From the NCBI GenBank assembly GCA_028023455.1, contig JAQFVV010000231.1:434001-498000 (forward strand): a DNA stretch of 64,000 bases, in the 5' to 3' direction. Numbering within the stretch: position 1 is the first letter of the stretch; the number at the start of each line of letters is the position of its first letter. Positions 12,861 to 25,000 of the stretch are shown here, in pieces. The DNA is from Epiperipatus broadwayi. Lineage: Eukaryota > Onychophora > Udeonychophora > Euonychophora > Peripatidae. The translations under genes and the position numbers were made by a program. The notes under the pieces are model-generated. The model was not told where the DNA came from and made no database searches. It was given only the letters and a program-made list of their open reading frames with translations.

Positions 12861-12899
12861 TTATGCTTTTTTGAATATAGCCATATTAATTATAAAATG

Positions 12900-12944
<45 letters not shown>

Positions 12945-12967
12945 TATTATTATTATTATTATTATTA
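12900..12967. repeat. (ATC)n followed by (ATT)n microsatellite
   Basis: A compound trinucleotide run; the switch from ATC to ATT units occurs near 12943. RTE elements in this window end in the same ATG/ATC unit, so it may mark an old LINE tail, but no LINE sequence is seen beside it. Confidence 0.95.
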
Positions 12968-13329
12968 TAACTGCCTAGCATGCTTTTGTTATAACATGTA
13001 TATCATATTCATGGCTTATAGAAATGTGACTTAAGAGTTCTTGGTCAGCAAAAATATCCCAATATCATCAATGAACATGATAATTTCCCACCTCCACCAT
13101 TTAAAATATACGTAGCTCAGTTTGTAGGGATATTTAAATTAGTGTTGATTGTTGTGATAGTTAGCGGCCAGAATCCTTTTGCCATTTTGGGAATCAAGTT
13201 TTTATAATTGGGCAATACAGAACAAAACCTATTTGTGTATGATAATAATGAATAAATTCCAAATTACAAGTATTAGGCATGTGAAATAAAGGAGAATATT
13301 TAAATATATCAGGGTAGCAAACTTTACAC
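12968..13329. other. A+T-rich DNA, nothing recognised
   Basis: No repeat or gene identified. Confidence 0.5.
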
Positions 13330-13490
13330 AAAGCCTAGTAGCCCACTCAGGGCAAAGCCAGAATAATCGATGGACGAAAGGTTTGGCATAAAATCGCTAT
13401 CTAGTACCTACTCATCCAGTATCTCCAGATAAGTTTCTAGTTTGCAGCTTTCAACAATGAGGAGCTGTTTAACTATAGTGATGTCAGAAT
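13330..13490 (-). repeat. Hammerhead-family A repeat with degenerate ribozyme
   Basis: Aligns with 60866-60985: GAGTAATCAATGGATGCC is represented by GAATAATCGATGGACG, followed by CATAAAATCGCTATCTAG and TACTCATCCAGTATC. On the minus strand 13414-13470 preserves CTCCTCA, GAAAC, TGGAGA and TGGAT, but the CUGAUGA box is degraded to TTGTTGA and stem II is lost. Expected to be inactive. Confidence 0.7.
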
Positions 13491-13726
13491 AGCTTATGGT
13501 TGTCTTGAAATTACATTAGTATATATAAACCAAGTTCTGCATGTAAGTATATCAGTAAATAAGATGCTTATGTAGAATCAAAACTAAGTGTAGGTGGGCT
13601 CATTGTACATTTTGCATTTACAAACAGTTAATTTACATATAGCTTGTTGGGAGTTCTCAGTGCTTCCATGTTATTTCATTATTATTAATAATAATAGTTA
13701 ATAAAAATATATATGTGTGGAGATAG
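13491..13726. other. A+T-rich spacer between repeats
   Basis: Contains short ATT/ATA runs near 13676-13712 but no recognised element. Confidence 0.4.
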
Positions 13727-13783
13727 TAATCTGGACCAACTGATGATTGCTGGTTTAGCATGAAATACATGTATTGGTGATTA
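13727..13783 (+). ncRNA. Hammerhead ribozyme motif, family B
   Basis: Order on the plus strand: TAATC, internal loop, CCAA (stem I strand), CTGATGA at 13740-13746 (intact), a stem II of TGCT/AGCA closed by GGTTT, GAAA at 13762-13765 (intact), a two-pair stem III (AT..AT), then TTGG and GATTA completing stem I (9 bp in two blocks). The junction after stem III has two extra nucleotides and a G where the cleavage-site base should be A, C or U, so cleavage is doubtful. It is the best-preserved core of family B. Confidence 0.7.
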
Positions 13784-13804
13784 TTTATTTTTTCAACATG
13801 TGTA

Positions 13805-13935
13805 TGATCAGGTGGGTCAGCAATATCTGATGGCATGGGGAGCTGAGGGTCGTGTGAAAGTCTGAGTTCGAATCCCTCATATATTACATTACATATGTGC
13901 AGGTGTGTGTAAGCCTGTACAATGTATTAAGTACC
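13805..13935 (+). repeat. tRNA-derived SINE (family 3)
   Basis: A box-A-like TGGCATGGGGAGCTGAGG (13831-13848) and a box-B-like GAGTTCGAATCCC (near 13864-13876) are spaced as in a tRNA promoter, followed by a non-tRNA body ending GTACAATGTATTAAG. A second copy lies inverted at 38265-38400 and shares AGTCTGAGTTC and the GTGCAGGT/GTACAGGT body. No tRNA gene is intact here. Confidence 0.7.
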
Positions 13936-14324
13936 GATTACAATAAAATGACATGCAAATAATAGCTTCAATATGTTTACCAATAATCCTTACAACAGAT
14001 GTACAGTGCAATTTTAAGATCTATATATAGAAACACAGTAGAAAAAAAAAACTTTCACCTTATCAAAAAAGCATTAAAATTTGAAAAGTCAAGAAGGTTT
14101 ATAAAGTGAATTAATGAGAATAAGTTGCTAACTTTAGACGTGGTTATATTAAAGCAACATTTCCTTGAAAATCACTTTCTTTTAAAAATCAATGTTCAAT
14201 GAGATTATCGCAATAGAAATCTTAGCAAGGATTTCATTTAGTACAAAAGTTGCACAATTACATATAATTAAACATTGCTACAAATCTCAGACCTAAATAC
14301 AAGTGAACCATTATATATACATAC
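13936..14324. other. A+T-rich DNA, nothing recognised
   Basis: No element identified. Confidence 0.5.
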
Positions 14325-14431
14325 ATATATATATGGGGGGGGGGATAAATATCTCACTATAGTTCAAACGCCAAGTGGACCTTTATATATATATGGGGGG
14401 GGGTAAATATCTCACTGTAGTTCAAACGCTA
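14325..14431. repeat. Two-copy tandem duplication with poly-G runs
   Basis: Two units of about 55 bp each contain TATATATATG, a run of 9-11 G, then TAAATATCTCACT and AGTTCAAACGC. The G runs are unusual for such A+T-rich DNA. The second unit differs by a few bases. Confidence 0.85.
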
Positions 14432-14504
14432 ATCCATCAACCCTATCATAGAGATATAGTGAAGGGAAAGATACTATTTGCAAGGTTGTCAGTTGCCATT
14501 GAAA

Positions 14505-14660
14505 AAAGTTTGAACAATTTCTTACTCGTTTTACTTTCTATCTAAGAATAGTAAGTCATTCATTTACTAATTAAATATGTTTGATTAGTTGTATTAGGCA
14601 TTTGGGAAAAATCTTATATGATTATAATCTTAAAAATTTACAAGTATTACGTATATAAAA
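14505..14660 (-). repeat. SINE-like repeat (family 2), diverged
   Basis: TATCTAAGAATAGTAAGTCATTCATTTACT and the following TTGTATTAGGCATTTGGG...ATAATCTTAAAAA align with 46170-46365 and 60430-60640. The latter ends in a tRNA box B on the minus strand, so this copy is placed on the minus strand. Its tRNA-like head is not clear. Confidence 0.5.
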
Positions 14661-14715
14661 TTTGAATCCAGAGAATGGGCAGAGGAGATAGATGTTGTAT
14701 TATTGTATCATAAGG

Positions 14716-14718
<3 letters not shown>

Positions 14719-14764
<46 letters not shown>
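14719..14764. repeat. (CA)n-(TA)n microsatellite
   Basis: Simple dinucleotide run with a switch from CA to TA near 14747. Confidence 0.95.
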
Positions 14765-14765
<1 letters not shown>

Positions 14766-15354
14766 TAATAAAAAATGGCAAAACAAATTTTATATATTTT
14801 TATTGTAATTAATTGAGTTGCAATACTTTTAATATTTTTGCATAATAATTATGGTTATTCTGATGAGTAAACCCATTTTTTGCTGACTTGTATGTTATTT
14901 CAACTTTGGTTCATTACGTATTCATTTGTGCAATGAACCATGCTTCTTTAATTTTGTGTTTTCTGTTGTTTCTTTCCTCATACATTATTTTAATAATACT
15001 TGGATGAAAACTGTGTCTATGCTCTTTTTCATGACTAAAAAACTGATGCATTGGTAGAATTTGCTTTTTTATATATTAAAGTATGGTGCGTTATTCTTGT
15101 TTTTAGATTAACCTTTGTTTCCCCATAGTATGTATATGAACAGCTCTTTTGGTTGCATTTTACAGCATAAACAACATTAGGCTATTAAGTTGTGTATTTG
15201 ATCCTTTGTATTATTAATGAGTTTATTTAGATTGGTGGGCATTCTAAAATGCACATAAAATTTGTCAGTATAAAAGCATCGAAAGTATTCTTGACTCAAT
15301 TAATTTTAATAAAACATATATACATGCTGTTTTGTCACTTTATATTAGTATAAA
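14765..15354. other. A+T-rich DNA, nothing recognised
   Basis: No motif or repeat identified. Confidence 0.5.
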
Positions 15355-17393
15355 AACAATGGCAGTATATCAATATATATATATATCAATAAATTGAAAC
15401 AATAACTTTCCAAGCCCCTATCGTTTCACCATCAAACCTAATGACACACTCATCTGTGCTAAGTTCGAACCTATTTAAATGTTAATAAATTTAAAATTCG
15501 GTCATGTCTGTATAAACAGTATTATATATTTGCATGCGAACCAATGCTATAATTAGATAGGATTAAGAAAATTATAGCGTACTAAATTTATTTAATATTT
15601 CTAAAAATGTTCGTTATATTATTTAAGTTAAGAGTAAATTATTGATTTTGTTGTTTAATATTGTAATTTCATATGTGAATATATAATCTGTGCTATATAG
15701 AAGAAAGGCATGATTTTAAAATATGTAAAAGCCATTATCTAAAAATAATATTAAATGTCTTTAAAAAAATGTTAAAAGATTTCTTGTTTTAAATATATTT
15801 CAGGGAAAAGTTTCTCGAAAATATATTTAAAAGCTATATCAAAATATGTTTGTAAATTATTTTTAATAAATATGTTAAAAAGGTTTGCGTTTTAAAAAAA
15901 AAATGTTAAAAGGTTGTTTTTAAATAAAAAGAGTTTCTATTATATGTAAGATTAAGAATAAAAGCTGGTCAAGTAATTAAAAAGATTTCTGGTTGTAAAC
16001 AAGTGTCATTAACGACCATACCTGGAATCCGTAAAAAGTAAAACTAGTTCAAAATTTACTAATTAAAATCTCCTTAAATAAGATTAAGTTATTTTAAAAT
16101 CTAAATTGGACAATTGTTTGCAACAAAAAATCTTAATTATAATAATAGCTTATGGAATGTTTCTAACATAAGTTATCTAAGATCTGGATTATAAATTGAA
16201 AAATATTTAATTAAATTCCTGAGTTTAGTAAGTCTTGAGGCGATAGATTCCGATAAGGAAAAGATATAAATACTCTGTATTTTTTTAACAAGAGATAGAG
16301 AGCCATATTGTTAGAGAGAATGTCAGCCATCCTTCACAATTGTTAATGTATAATATGTCCAGCTAAAAGTGGGCATTTTGTTGCTGTTACTCCACGGAAG
16401 AATGGGGTTTCTGTTGTCGAAATGCCTAAACCACCATCATGCCACTAGCAGAGATCAGCCTAACAGAATTGGAAAGATGATGCCACCAGCCATCCAGTCA
16501 AACTCACTGAACCAACAACCAAGAACTTGCAGTCCAGATAAATAATACCGGTACCATTTTATTTTTCAAACCGCAGAGCTCTGTGTAATTCTATGAATTC
16601 TTTATGTAAATATATCTATATAAGTTAGCTAACTATCTTTTTAAAATAATGATAAAGCTAAATGTAATCAAAACTTAAAATCCATTTAATATTTTAAATA
16701 TGTCAATTGCTATCAAAATTTAATGTGTTAAAGTTTAAATAATCTGACTTATTTATATTTTCCTTTCATTTAAAGTACATTATAAGTGTCTAATTTAAAG
16801 TTATATCACTGCGGTTGTGTCTATATTTCTTTGCTTATTTTAAATGCTTATTATATTTATATGCCAATATTTCAAAACAGTGGGCACTTAATTTCATGTA
16901 TTTTTTAAGAAGATATGTGAAAATCTTCGCGTAATTTGTTTATAGCGTCAACTTTCTGCGCTGTTTCGAAATCCTATTTTTTTTTATTATTTAAATGATT
17001 TAATATGTGAAATGTGGCTCTTTCAATCAATCATTTAAAACCTAACTGTATAGTTTTATTAAGAATTAAATTTAGCCTTGATCGTATTTATAAGTATATT
17101 TGTTATTTAAGTTCTTAAGTCCATAGAAATATACTTTCCCTCCTTAAATATTTATTATCTATAAGTAACTTAATAGACCGAGCATGTCAAAGTACAGATG
17201 TAGTAATATTCCCTTTCATAGCATAGACATTTATTACCAGGCTACACAAGAGTTGGTCCCAATTTGATAGAGCTAATATGCTATTAACTCATATTTCATA
17301 GTATGAAATATACTATTCTTTGGTTGGCGGATGTGATATATTATTTTATAAAATTATTCTCATTTTGCTGCTATACATAATATACATATCTCA

Positions 17394-17625
17394 AGATGGA
17401 GCCACGGCATTGCCAGCACATCTTCTCTTATAGGGTAGAGCAGTAGTGAAGCCTGAGCCAAGGCCAGATTATCATGTAAGTCCCCCACCATTCCTGAACA
17501 CAATGTTCCTTTTTACGCAGCATTGCGATCGGTTACAGAGTACCGGCGTTTGTCGCAAGAACCCTGAAGTTATTTCATCCATCCACAGAGCTTACTTTTC
17601 CTATTGTTTACCTGTGCCATAGCGC
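17394..17625 (+). repeat. Best-conserved block of the giant palindrome, left copy
   Basis: About 230 bp richer in G+C than its flanks, starting AAGATGGAGCCACGG and running past GGCCAGATTATCATGTAAGTCC. The mirror copy is 19085-19312 on the other strand. No frame is open across it in either copy, so a non-coding role (terminus, promoter or structured RNA) is more likely than protein. Confidence 0.75.
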
Positions 17626-19084
17626 ATTGGTAAAATCTTATGCAGCCAACTCTCCCACCTTAACATAACGCTTTCAGCATTCTGAAATTTTCTCTCGAAA
17701 ACCATGTTCGATCAATCATTACTTGAGCTGGTTTATGCGCTCGTTATTAAGTCATATTGTATATTTTAGTAAATGAAGTCACGATCAAAGTTCAATATAA
17801 TTAATTATATAACAGCCACCAATATAATAGGATTTGGTTTCACATGATTTATAGACATAATGTAGTGATTAAATATGTATCAGTTGTAAAGCAATTCATA
17901 AGATGGGCATATGTTAAACCCATTTATGAAAATTTAATGAAATTATTTATATAAAGCTATTTTGAATAGTATATAAGAGAGAATGTATTCTCTTATCCAC
18001 CCAATGTTTGCATACATTCAACTCTGAAATGTGTAAAACTTATCAAGTTCATGCCAATTGTAAATAAATATATAATTAATTTAATGTATTTCGTTCTCTG
18101 TCTCGTTATTGATCTAATTCAATCCAATTCTAATTATTTATAGTCTATAAATGTGAAAACTATGCATTAAGTGAAATTATATTAGTGATATATTTTAGTC
18201 AATTAAGAACCTTTCTTTTATTCATCAGAGTCTTATTGCATCTCCGTGACCTATGTTGGCCGTGTGGAAAGAGGTATACTATGTGTAATTTCAAAATATG
18301 CTTATCCATCTAACATGAACTGGAACTCACAAAATGTACTTCAAACCCAGTCAAGCCCAAGATTTTGGTCAGGGACCAGCCTGGATTCGAATCCACTCTC
18401 CAAGCCTCAGGTCAAACACCTAATGGACAACATAACAATGATGGCACACGAGAATTAATTCTTAATCCGGCCCGCTAGCAAATCGGAAAAAACAATTAGA
18501 CTCATGGACTTAAACATATATATAAGCAACTTAAATACCAGACATTCCAAAGATAAAATCTAATATAATTAGTTAATAGGGGTTTTACTAATGAAAAGCT
18601 ATGGGCAATTAGTGAATTGGATTGATTTAATAATGAGACAGAAACTAATAGATAATGAATTATAAAATATATTTATTGACAAATTTCATATGTATCTTGA
18701 TATAATATTATTTAGCACGCAGGCATTTTACTTATTAAGTGACATTACTCTAGGCCATTTGAACAATAGGTTTGTTGCTCTTTTTTAATGGAAACAAATA
18801 TCACGCTATACAACTAATCACCTCATTAACTTATTAGTTATGTCCTTTTATAATCAGTTCGAGTGGCTATTTTACATGAGACCAAACCAAGTCTGGAGTG
18901 AAGCTTAATAATACGTCTAATTATAATAAATTTATATATTTAATATGGGCTTGTAAAGCATCCCAGATAGCTTAGATCGAACGGGTTTTCAAGAATGCTT
19001 CGGATCAACGCCAAAGACTGCATATTAAAGAGGTAGAGTTGGCTATAGCGATTTTATTAATATGCTAGGCATAAGTAAAATACA

Positions 19085-19312
19085 ATATTAAAGTTGCTCT
19101 GTGGATGGAAGAATAGTTTTAGGGTTTTTGTGAACAAACAATGGTTTACCCATATAACCGGTTGTCATGCTGCAAAAAGGGAACCTTTACTTGGTTCATA
19201 AGAAGCGGAGGACTTATGTGCTAATCTGGCCCTTAGCTCAGTATTAGCTACTGCACTACCCATAAAAGAGGAAGATGGGCTGGACTTACCATGGCTCCAT
19301 CTTATATATATA
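19085..19312 (-). repeat. Best-conserved block of the giant palindrome, right copy
   Basis: Reverse-complement partner of 17394-17625. On the minus strand it begins AAGATGGAGCCATGG and contains GGCCAGATTAGCAC. TTAGCTCAGTATTAG at 19232-19246 looks like a tRNA box A but has no partner box B nearby. Confidence 0.75.
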
Positions 19313-20594
19313 TAAAAAAACAGCATAACGATAATATATTAATAAGTTTCACATCCACCAAGCTGATGGATATTATAAATTAAAATATCATATATTAAAT
19401 GAACACAAGTTTATCAGCTTGATCAAAAGAGCCAACTCTGCAGCATGAGAAATACGATATGCTACTGACAGGAATATATATATATACAAACTTTACTTTG
19501 CCTGTTCAATCTCTTTAGTTATCTATAAGTAATAAACTTTTAAAAGGGGGGAAAGTATATTTAATAAGGGACTTATGAATACTTTTCTAAAAAAATATAC
19601 TTATGATTACCCTCCAAGCTAGTTTAATCTTTAGTAATATAATAATTAAAGGTTGAAAAGCCACATTTTATATTTATATTAATTAATTTACTAAATAACA
19701 AAATAATAACGAGCAAAAAGGGTCGCCATTATTTATAAATTTGGGTTTTGAAACAGCGCGCTAAATGACGCTATAATAAAATAATAATACGAGGATTTTA
19801 AATTATATCTTTAAAAACATATTCTATAATTAAATGCACGCCGTTTTGAAACATAGGCATAATTAATAATTATTAAAATAGGCAACAGAAAGGTAAATAT
19901 ACTGCAGTGATTAATTTATATAGCAAAATATTAATTAACAAAGAAATTTAGCAAAAGCATTTCATTTATAGATTTCAAATACTATTTAGAAAGAGTTTAC
20001 AATATTGAATTAATAAAGAAATTTGCAAAAGTATTTCATTTTATAGAATTTAAATATTATTTGGAAAACAATTTAGAAAGAACTTACAATAATATGGTTA
20101 GCTAACCTGATTTTGAAGAAATAATGATTGTTTTTGAAATTCACACAGAGTTCTGCGATTTTAGTAATATTAAAACAGTTCTCCTATAGATGGACTGGAG
20201 ATATTCGAACTGGAACGAAGGTGAGTTCTTTGGCAGCTTGTAGCATTTTCAATTTAGATGGGAGACGATTTTAAAATGGTGTTGGAATGAAAGCAAGTCC
20301 CTTTTAGCGGTGTACAGCATCTTTTATTTGGTATAAGCTTGTTGGTTGTTGCTTCAGCATTGGATGGATTGAACTTCGGCGTTCCATCATGGGGACAGCA
20401 GCAAAATTCTGCCTGACTTTAGCCGGACATGGTAAAATTAAACAATTTATAACTTGGATAGTAGTAGCTCTTCAAAAGCAAGATGGAGTATCTCTTCCCG
20501 CTTAAAATAAGCCCTATTTATACATTTTGACTAAACTTTAACACCTTTTTGGAATTTCATTTGCCTCGGGACCAATTGACTTTTAATCAAACAA

Positions 20595-22090
20595 AATAAT
20601 ATAATTTAATTTCTACAACAGATAACGTCTCCGAGGTGTTATATTTAATTTACTTAAAATTATTAAAATATAAAAATCATATAATTCGATTCAGATTTCA
20701 GTAATTAAATTCCTTTCTAGGTGTTAAAGAAATGTTAAAGCTTAGCAGAAGGAACGGTATTCCGATTTAATGATAAAATCTTTTGTTGAAACCAAAATCA
20801 ATCAGTAAACAGATTTTATATTTACCCAGGTGCAGTCACTAATTGATTTCTTGTCTCGCAAAATTATAATTTTTAATTATAAACGGATTTTTATTTTACT
20901 GAAATAAATAACTTTTAACATATTTGTTTTTACAATATTATTTGTTTATTTTAAAAAAAGCAAATTTAACGAAAATACTTTAGTTTCAATTATATATGTA
21001 AAACATTAAATCAGAAAACTGTTAAATATATTTTAAAGAAAATGTTTTACATTATATCTTTTTATTTAAACTTATATATATATAAGTCATTTTGCCATTA
21101 TTCCAAGGTTTACATTATCCATCCACATATAAAATAATAGCGAATATAATTATTAAGAATTGACTGAAAATTAATAAAACAGTTTATAATAATTTATGAG
21201 CATTTCTCTGCTATAATTTTATCAAACCTGTCTAATTATAGCGTGTTTTCGTATGTAAATGGATGATGCAATTCAAGCGGCCATTATAGCAAAGTTTTCC
21301 CGCTCGACTTATATATAACATTTTTACATATGACATTTTTACATTTAAGATAGGTTCGAAACCAGTTCAGATGAGTAGGTCATTAGGTTGATGGTGAAAC
21401 AGAAAGAGATTGGAAGGTTTACGTTTCAGTGTAAACAAGAAATCAATTAGTGACTGCACCCGGGTAAATGTAAAATCTGTTTACTGATTGACAAATTATT
21501 ATAAAATGTTTCATTAATTTTCAGTCAATTCTTAATTATATTCACTATTATTTCGTATGTGGATGGATAATTTAAACCTTGGAATAACGGCAAAATGATT
21601 CATATATATATTTAAGTTTAAATAAAAAGATACAATGTGAAACATTTTTCTTTAAAATATATTTAACGGTTTTCTGATTTAATGTTTTACATATATAATT
21701 GAAACTAAAGTATTTTCTTTAAATTTGCTTTTTTTTTTATAAACAAATAATATTGTAAAAACAAATATGTTAAAAGTTATTTATTTCAGTAAAATAAAAA
21801 TCATCCGTTTGTAATTAAAAATCAGAATTTTGTGTAAAAAAGAAGTCAATTAGGACCGCACCCCGGGTAAAAAGTAAAATCTAGTTTACTGATTGATTTT
21901 TATTTGCAACAGGGGACTTTATCATTAAATCAGAATACCATTCCTTCTGCTAAGCTTTAACATTTTATAACACCTAAAAAGGAATTTAATTAGTGAAATC
22001 TGAATCGAATTATATGATTTATATATTTTAATAATTTTAAGTAAATTAAAAATAACACCTCAGAGACGTTATCTGTTGTAGGAATTCAGA
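20595..22090. repeat. Second inverted repeat, arms about 550 bp, centre near 21.35 kb
   Basis: The left arm (20620-21190) is mirrored by 21500-22085: CAGATAACGTCTCCGAGGTG against CACCTCAGAGACGTTATCTG, GAAGGAACGGTATTCCGATT against its complement near 21930, and TTCCAAGGTTTACATTATCC against GGATAATTTAAACCTTGGAA. Within the loop, 21415-21490 is a further inverted copy of 20798-20865 (GTGACTGCACCCGGGTAAAT). The left arm belongs to the right arm of the giant palindrome, so the order is sense, antisense, partial sense. These arms are better conserved than those of the large palindrome, indicating a later event. Confidence 0.85.
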
Positions 22091-25000
22091 ATCCAAGCAA
22101 AAGAGACCGAAGCTGACCAGTTGCTGAAGTCAAATTGATTTTAAAAAGACTTTGGAGTAAAATTTCGCATGTATTCCAAGAAATTTATTATGGGGCAAGT
22201 TAATTTCAGAATACAGTTCTAAATTTTAAAAAGGTACTCAGTTTACTTTACTCTCCTTGATTTAAACATATTGAATTAACTTCTTCCTAACTATTGCTCT
22301 TTTAAAAATGTATGTTAATAACGTGCAGTCTATGTTACTTCACTTAATTGTCATTTTAAATAGGAATAAATTGCATGAATATTATTGTTGTATCATTAAC
22401 CAATGTGTGTTCTTTAATATATCTGGAAAATGCATGCAGAACTATTTTACAGAATATATTTTAATTCTCACTATTTTCCGTGTTATGTTTTTGTGAGAAT
22501 TAAACATAAATTTAAGGATATGCATAGTTTGATAAATCATGCCATGTTTAAATTCATCATAAAGAGATGACAGTATTTGTTTGTATGGTATTTCTGGAAA
22601 TAATACGTATTTTAAAGGAAGGAAATAAAATGTGAGCTACTTCAAATTAAGTATTTGCTTAAATCGAATGGAAGGATAGAAATGCGGGTAATTTTTGTTC
22701 TCTTCGATAAAGATGGAAAATAAAACAAAATATTATTAATTGAAGAATTACTAAGGAAACACGGTATCTTAATGGACAATATTTAAGAATAAACCAGGCG
22801 TATAATAAATTATAAAGTGTTAAATGCTATTCAAGAAACTACTAAAATAATTACGTATTTAATTTAGAACTACAACGGAATAAGTGAGATAATTCCTGTC
22901 CAACAGTAGTTAAGAATTTATTATATTCTCATCATAATAGAAGACAAATTGATTGCTTATGTATGATACAGTAACTTAAATAACTTTGTTATGAACATTG
23001 AAGATGTTGAGTCCTATTTAAGCATGATTATATTTGTTTGGTTACCCTACAGCAGTTTATTTTAATTTAAATTCAGTTTGGAATGTGTCCCATATTGTTT
23101 CATAAACCTGGAACTGAGCTTTGCAAGTGAACTTTTATTTTTAAGTTACAAAACTAATAACCTTTGTTTCTTCATTTTTTTTATTGCTTGTCATAATTAA
23201 TGTATATGATAGGTAGATAGGCTTATTTATTATTATGTTCATTTATAATTTGGGTTATTTTGATCTTCAAGACTGTCTCTGAAGCATATCCGAATGAGGA
23301 ATACGCTGGTAAAAATTGATTGTGTTCAAATAGGTCTTATTGTTCTTTTATGAAGGTAAAAGTAAGAAATATTTTTTTTAAAAATATATTATTAGAGAGG
23401 TTTATATTTATATTGCATACTTTATTATCTCAAAGTGAGATTTTTTTTTTTTTTGAATCAATGAACGTATAATAGAAATAGTTTGCAAGATATGAAAGAA
23501 AGTTCATTCGTAATAATTATAAATATTAAATTTTAAAAGTAACCAAAAGTTTATTTTGAATTAAAAGTTATACCTTAATGCAATATTTAATTACTGTGTT
23601 GCCTGCATAGTATGTAATTTAGAGTTAATTTTATGTATTTTTGTTCGCGGGTGTATGTTTGTTTTGCACAATTATGACATTTGTTTGATAAAGTTCAGTT
23701 TGTGAATATTTTATGTATAAATTTCGGACGTTGTCGTATTCTGCTGAGTTGAACAGATTAGTATGTTATCTGTATGTATTTATCTGCCAGCGTGCATTTA
23801 TAATGTTCGATATTTAGAAAAGCTATGAGAATGGAAAGAAATCTGATTGTGTTATAATGTCTGTAGGGATAAAAGATTTTGCTTATTTAGTCTATGCTAA
23901 TAATTTTCCATGAGTAGAGCCTTGTTGATATTATATGCATATGATTAAATGATATTTTGAAGTGATGTTTTCTTAGAGCCTGGTGATGAGGAAAAAGTCC
24001 CCACCAATAATGTATTTAGAAGTAGATGAATTATTGTAGAAATGATCAGTAAAAGTTTATCTGCTCCTATGTAGATTTCTCTTATAACGTATAGTATGTA
24101 TAATCATGTAAATATAGCTATGTGTTAATTAATAGGTGGCCAGATAAATTGTTAAAGTAAATCTTCATGTAGTAATAGTATCTTATTTTATTGATGAATT
24201 ACGACATTGTCCGAAATAAAATAATTGTATGATATTTTCTTAATGAATGGAGAGTTTATAGAAAGATTGTTTTATATTATTGCTGCTTGAACGTGCACAC
24301 ACACGCGTAATATAAATAATATCGCGTATATAAAGTATAGAATTATTGAAATTAAAATGAGAAACAAATGCTTTTGAATTACATTACATTCATTTAATAA
24401 AAGTATAAAGTATTGAGATTAAAACGGGAAATAAATATTTTAAAATACAGTGTATTTATTTAAATAAAGGTTATAAATCATCAAATCATCAGAATAAACA
24501 TGATTTGTTGCTATGCATGAAAAGTATACATAATTGAAAGTGATTATTTAGTCAATTAGAGAAAGTTGCTTGGTTGAGAGCCAAATATAATTAATTTGAT
24601 TTATTTTGTTAATCAAGAGTAATATCCTCTCAAAAGTATTTTTTTTGCACTAATAATATAATATATTATTTATTTATTGTCATGTAGGCAAAGCATATGT
24701 TCGAAGTCAGAATATTTAAGTTTTGTTATTAATTTGCTTATATAGTAGGGATAATCCCAAACTGATGCTCAAACTTTATTTGATAATTTAAAAAAATCTG
24801 TAAGACAAATAGTCCATTTGTAAATATCATGTTAAACCAAGTTTATTTTATTGTAATAAATGATTTGTTTTAGTTATTTAAAATCTTAAAAACTGTGTTT
24901 TGAGTTATTCTTGTGTACATTCGTATTTCCATTTCCACATCTCCACATTTCATAAATCTATTACAAAATAGATATATTATTTCAGAGTTATAATACTAAA

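Larger units (their letters stand above)
15355..21440. repeat. Giant decayed palindrome, about 6 kb, centre near 18.38 kb
   Basis: Sequence on the left arm reappears reverse-complemented at mirror positions whose coordinate sums stay near 36.7-36.85 kb: 15411-15475 with 21345-21410 (GGTTCGAA, GTCATTAGGTT, GATGGTGAAAC); 15525-15590 with 21200-21265 (CTATAATTAGAYAGG); 15985-16060 with 20795-20860; 16358-16390 with 20405-20440 (GTCCRGCTAAA); 16920-16975 with 19745-19800 (TATAGCGTCA, GCGCTGTTTC); 17394-17625 with 19085-19312 (AGATGGAGCCA, GGCCAGATTA); 18105-18160 with 18600-18650 (CTGTCTCRTTATT, TCAATCCAATTC). No protein motif is found; the 70-codon frame at 18246-18458 sits in the unpaired centre. 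It could be a foldback transposon with very long arms, or an old inverted duplication. Confidence 0.8.

Noticed and set aside
12900-12967. CRISPR-like or regulatory array
   Set aside because: It is a plain trinucleotide microsatellite with no spacers.
15411-15475. Hammerhead at the palindrome ends (CAGATGAGT...GGTGAAAC)
   Set aside because: The box would need a changed U, four extra bases precede the helix, and no GUH cleavage site or stem I follows in either copy.
18246-18458. 70-codon plus frame in the loop of the giant palindrome as a transposase
   Set aside because: Too short, no motif, and GGATTCGAATCC within it is a palindromic site better explained by a SINE-like or chance origin.
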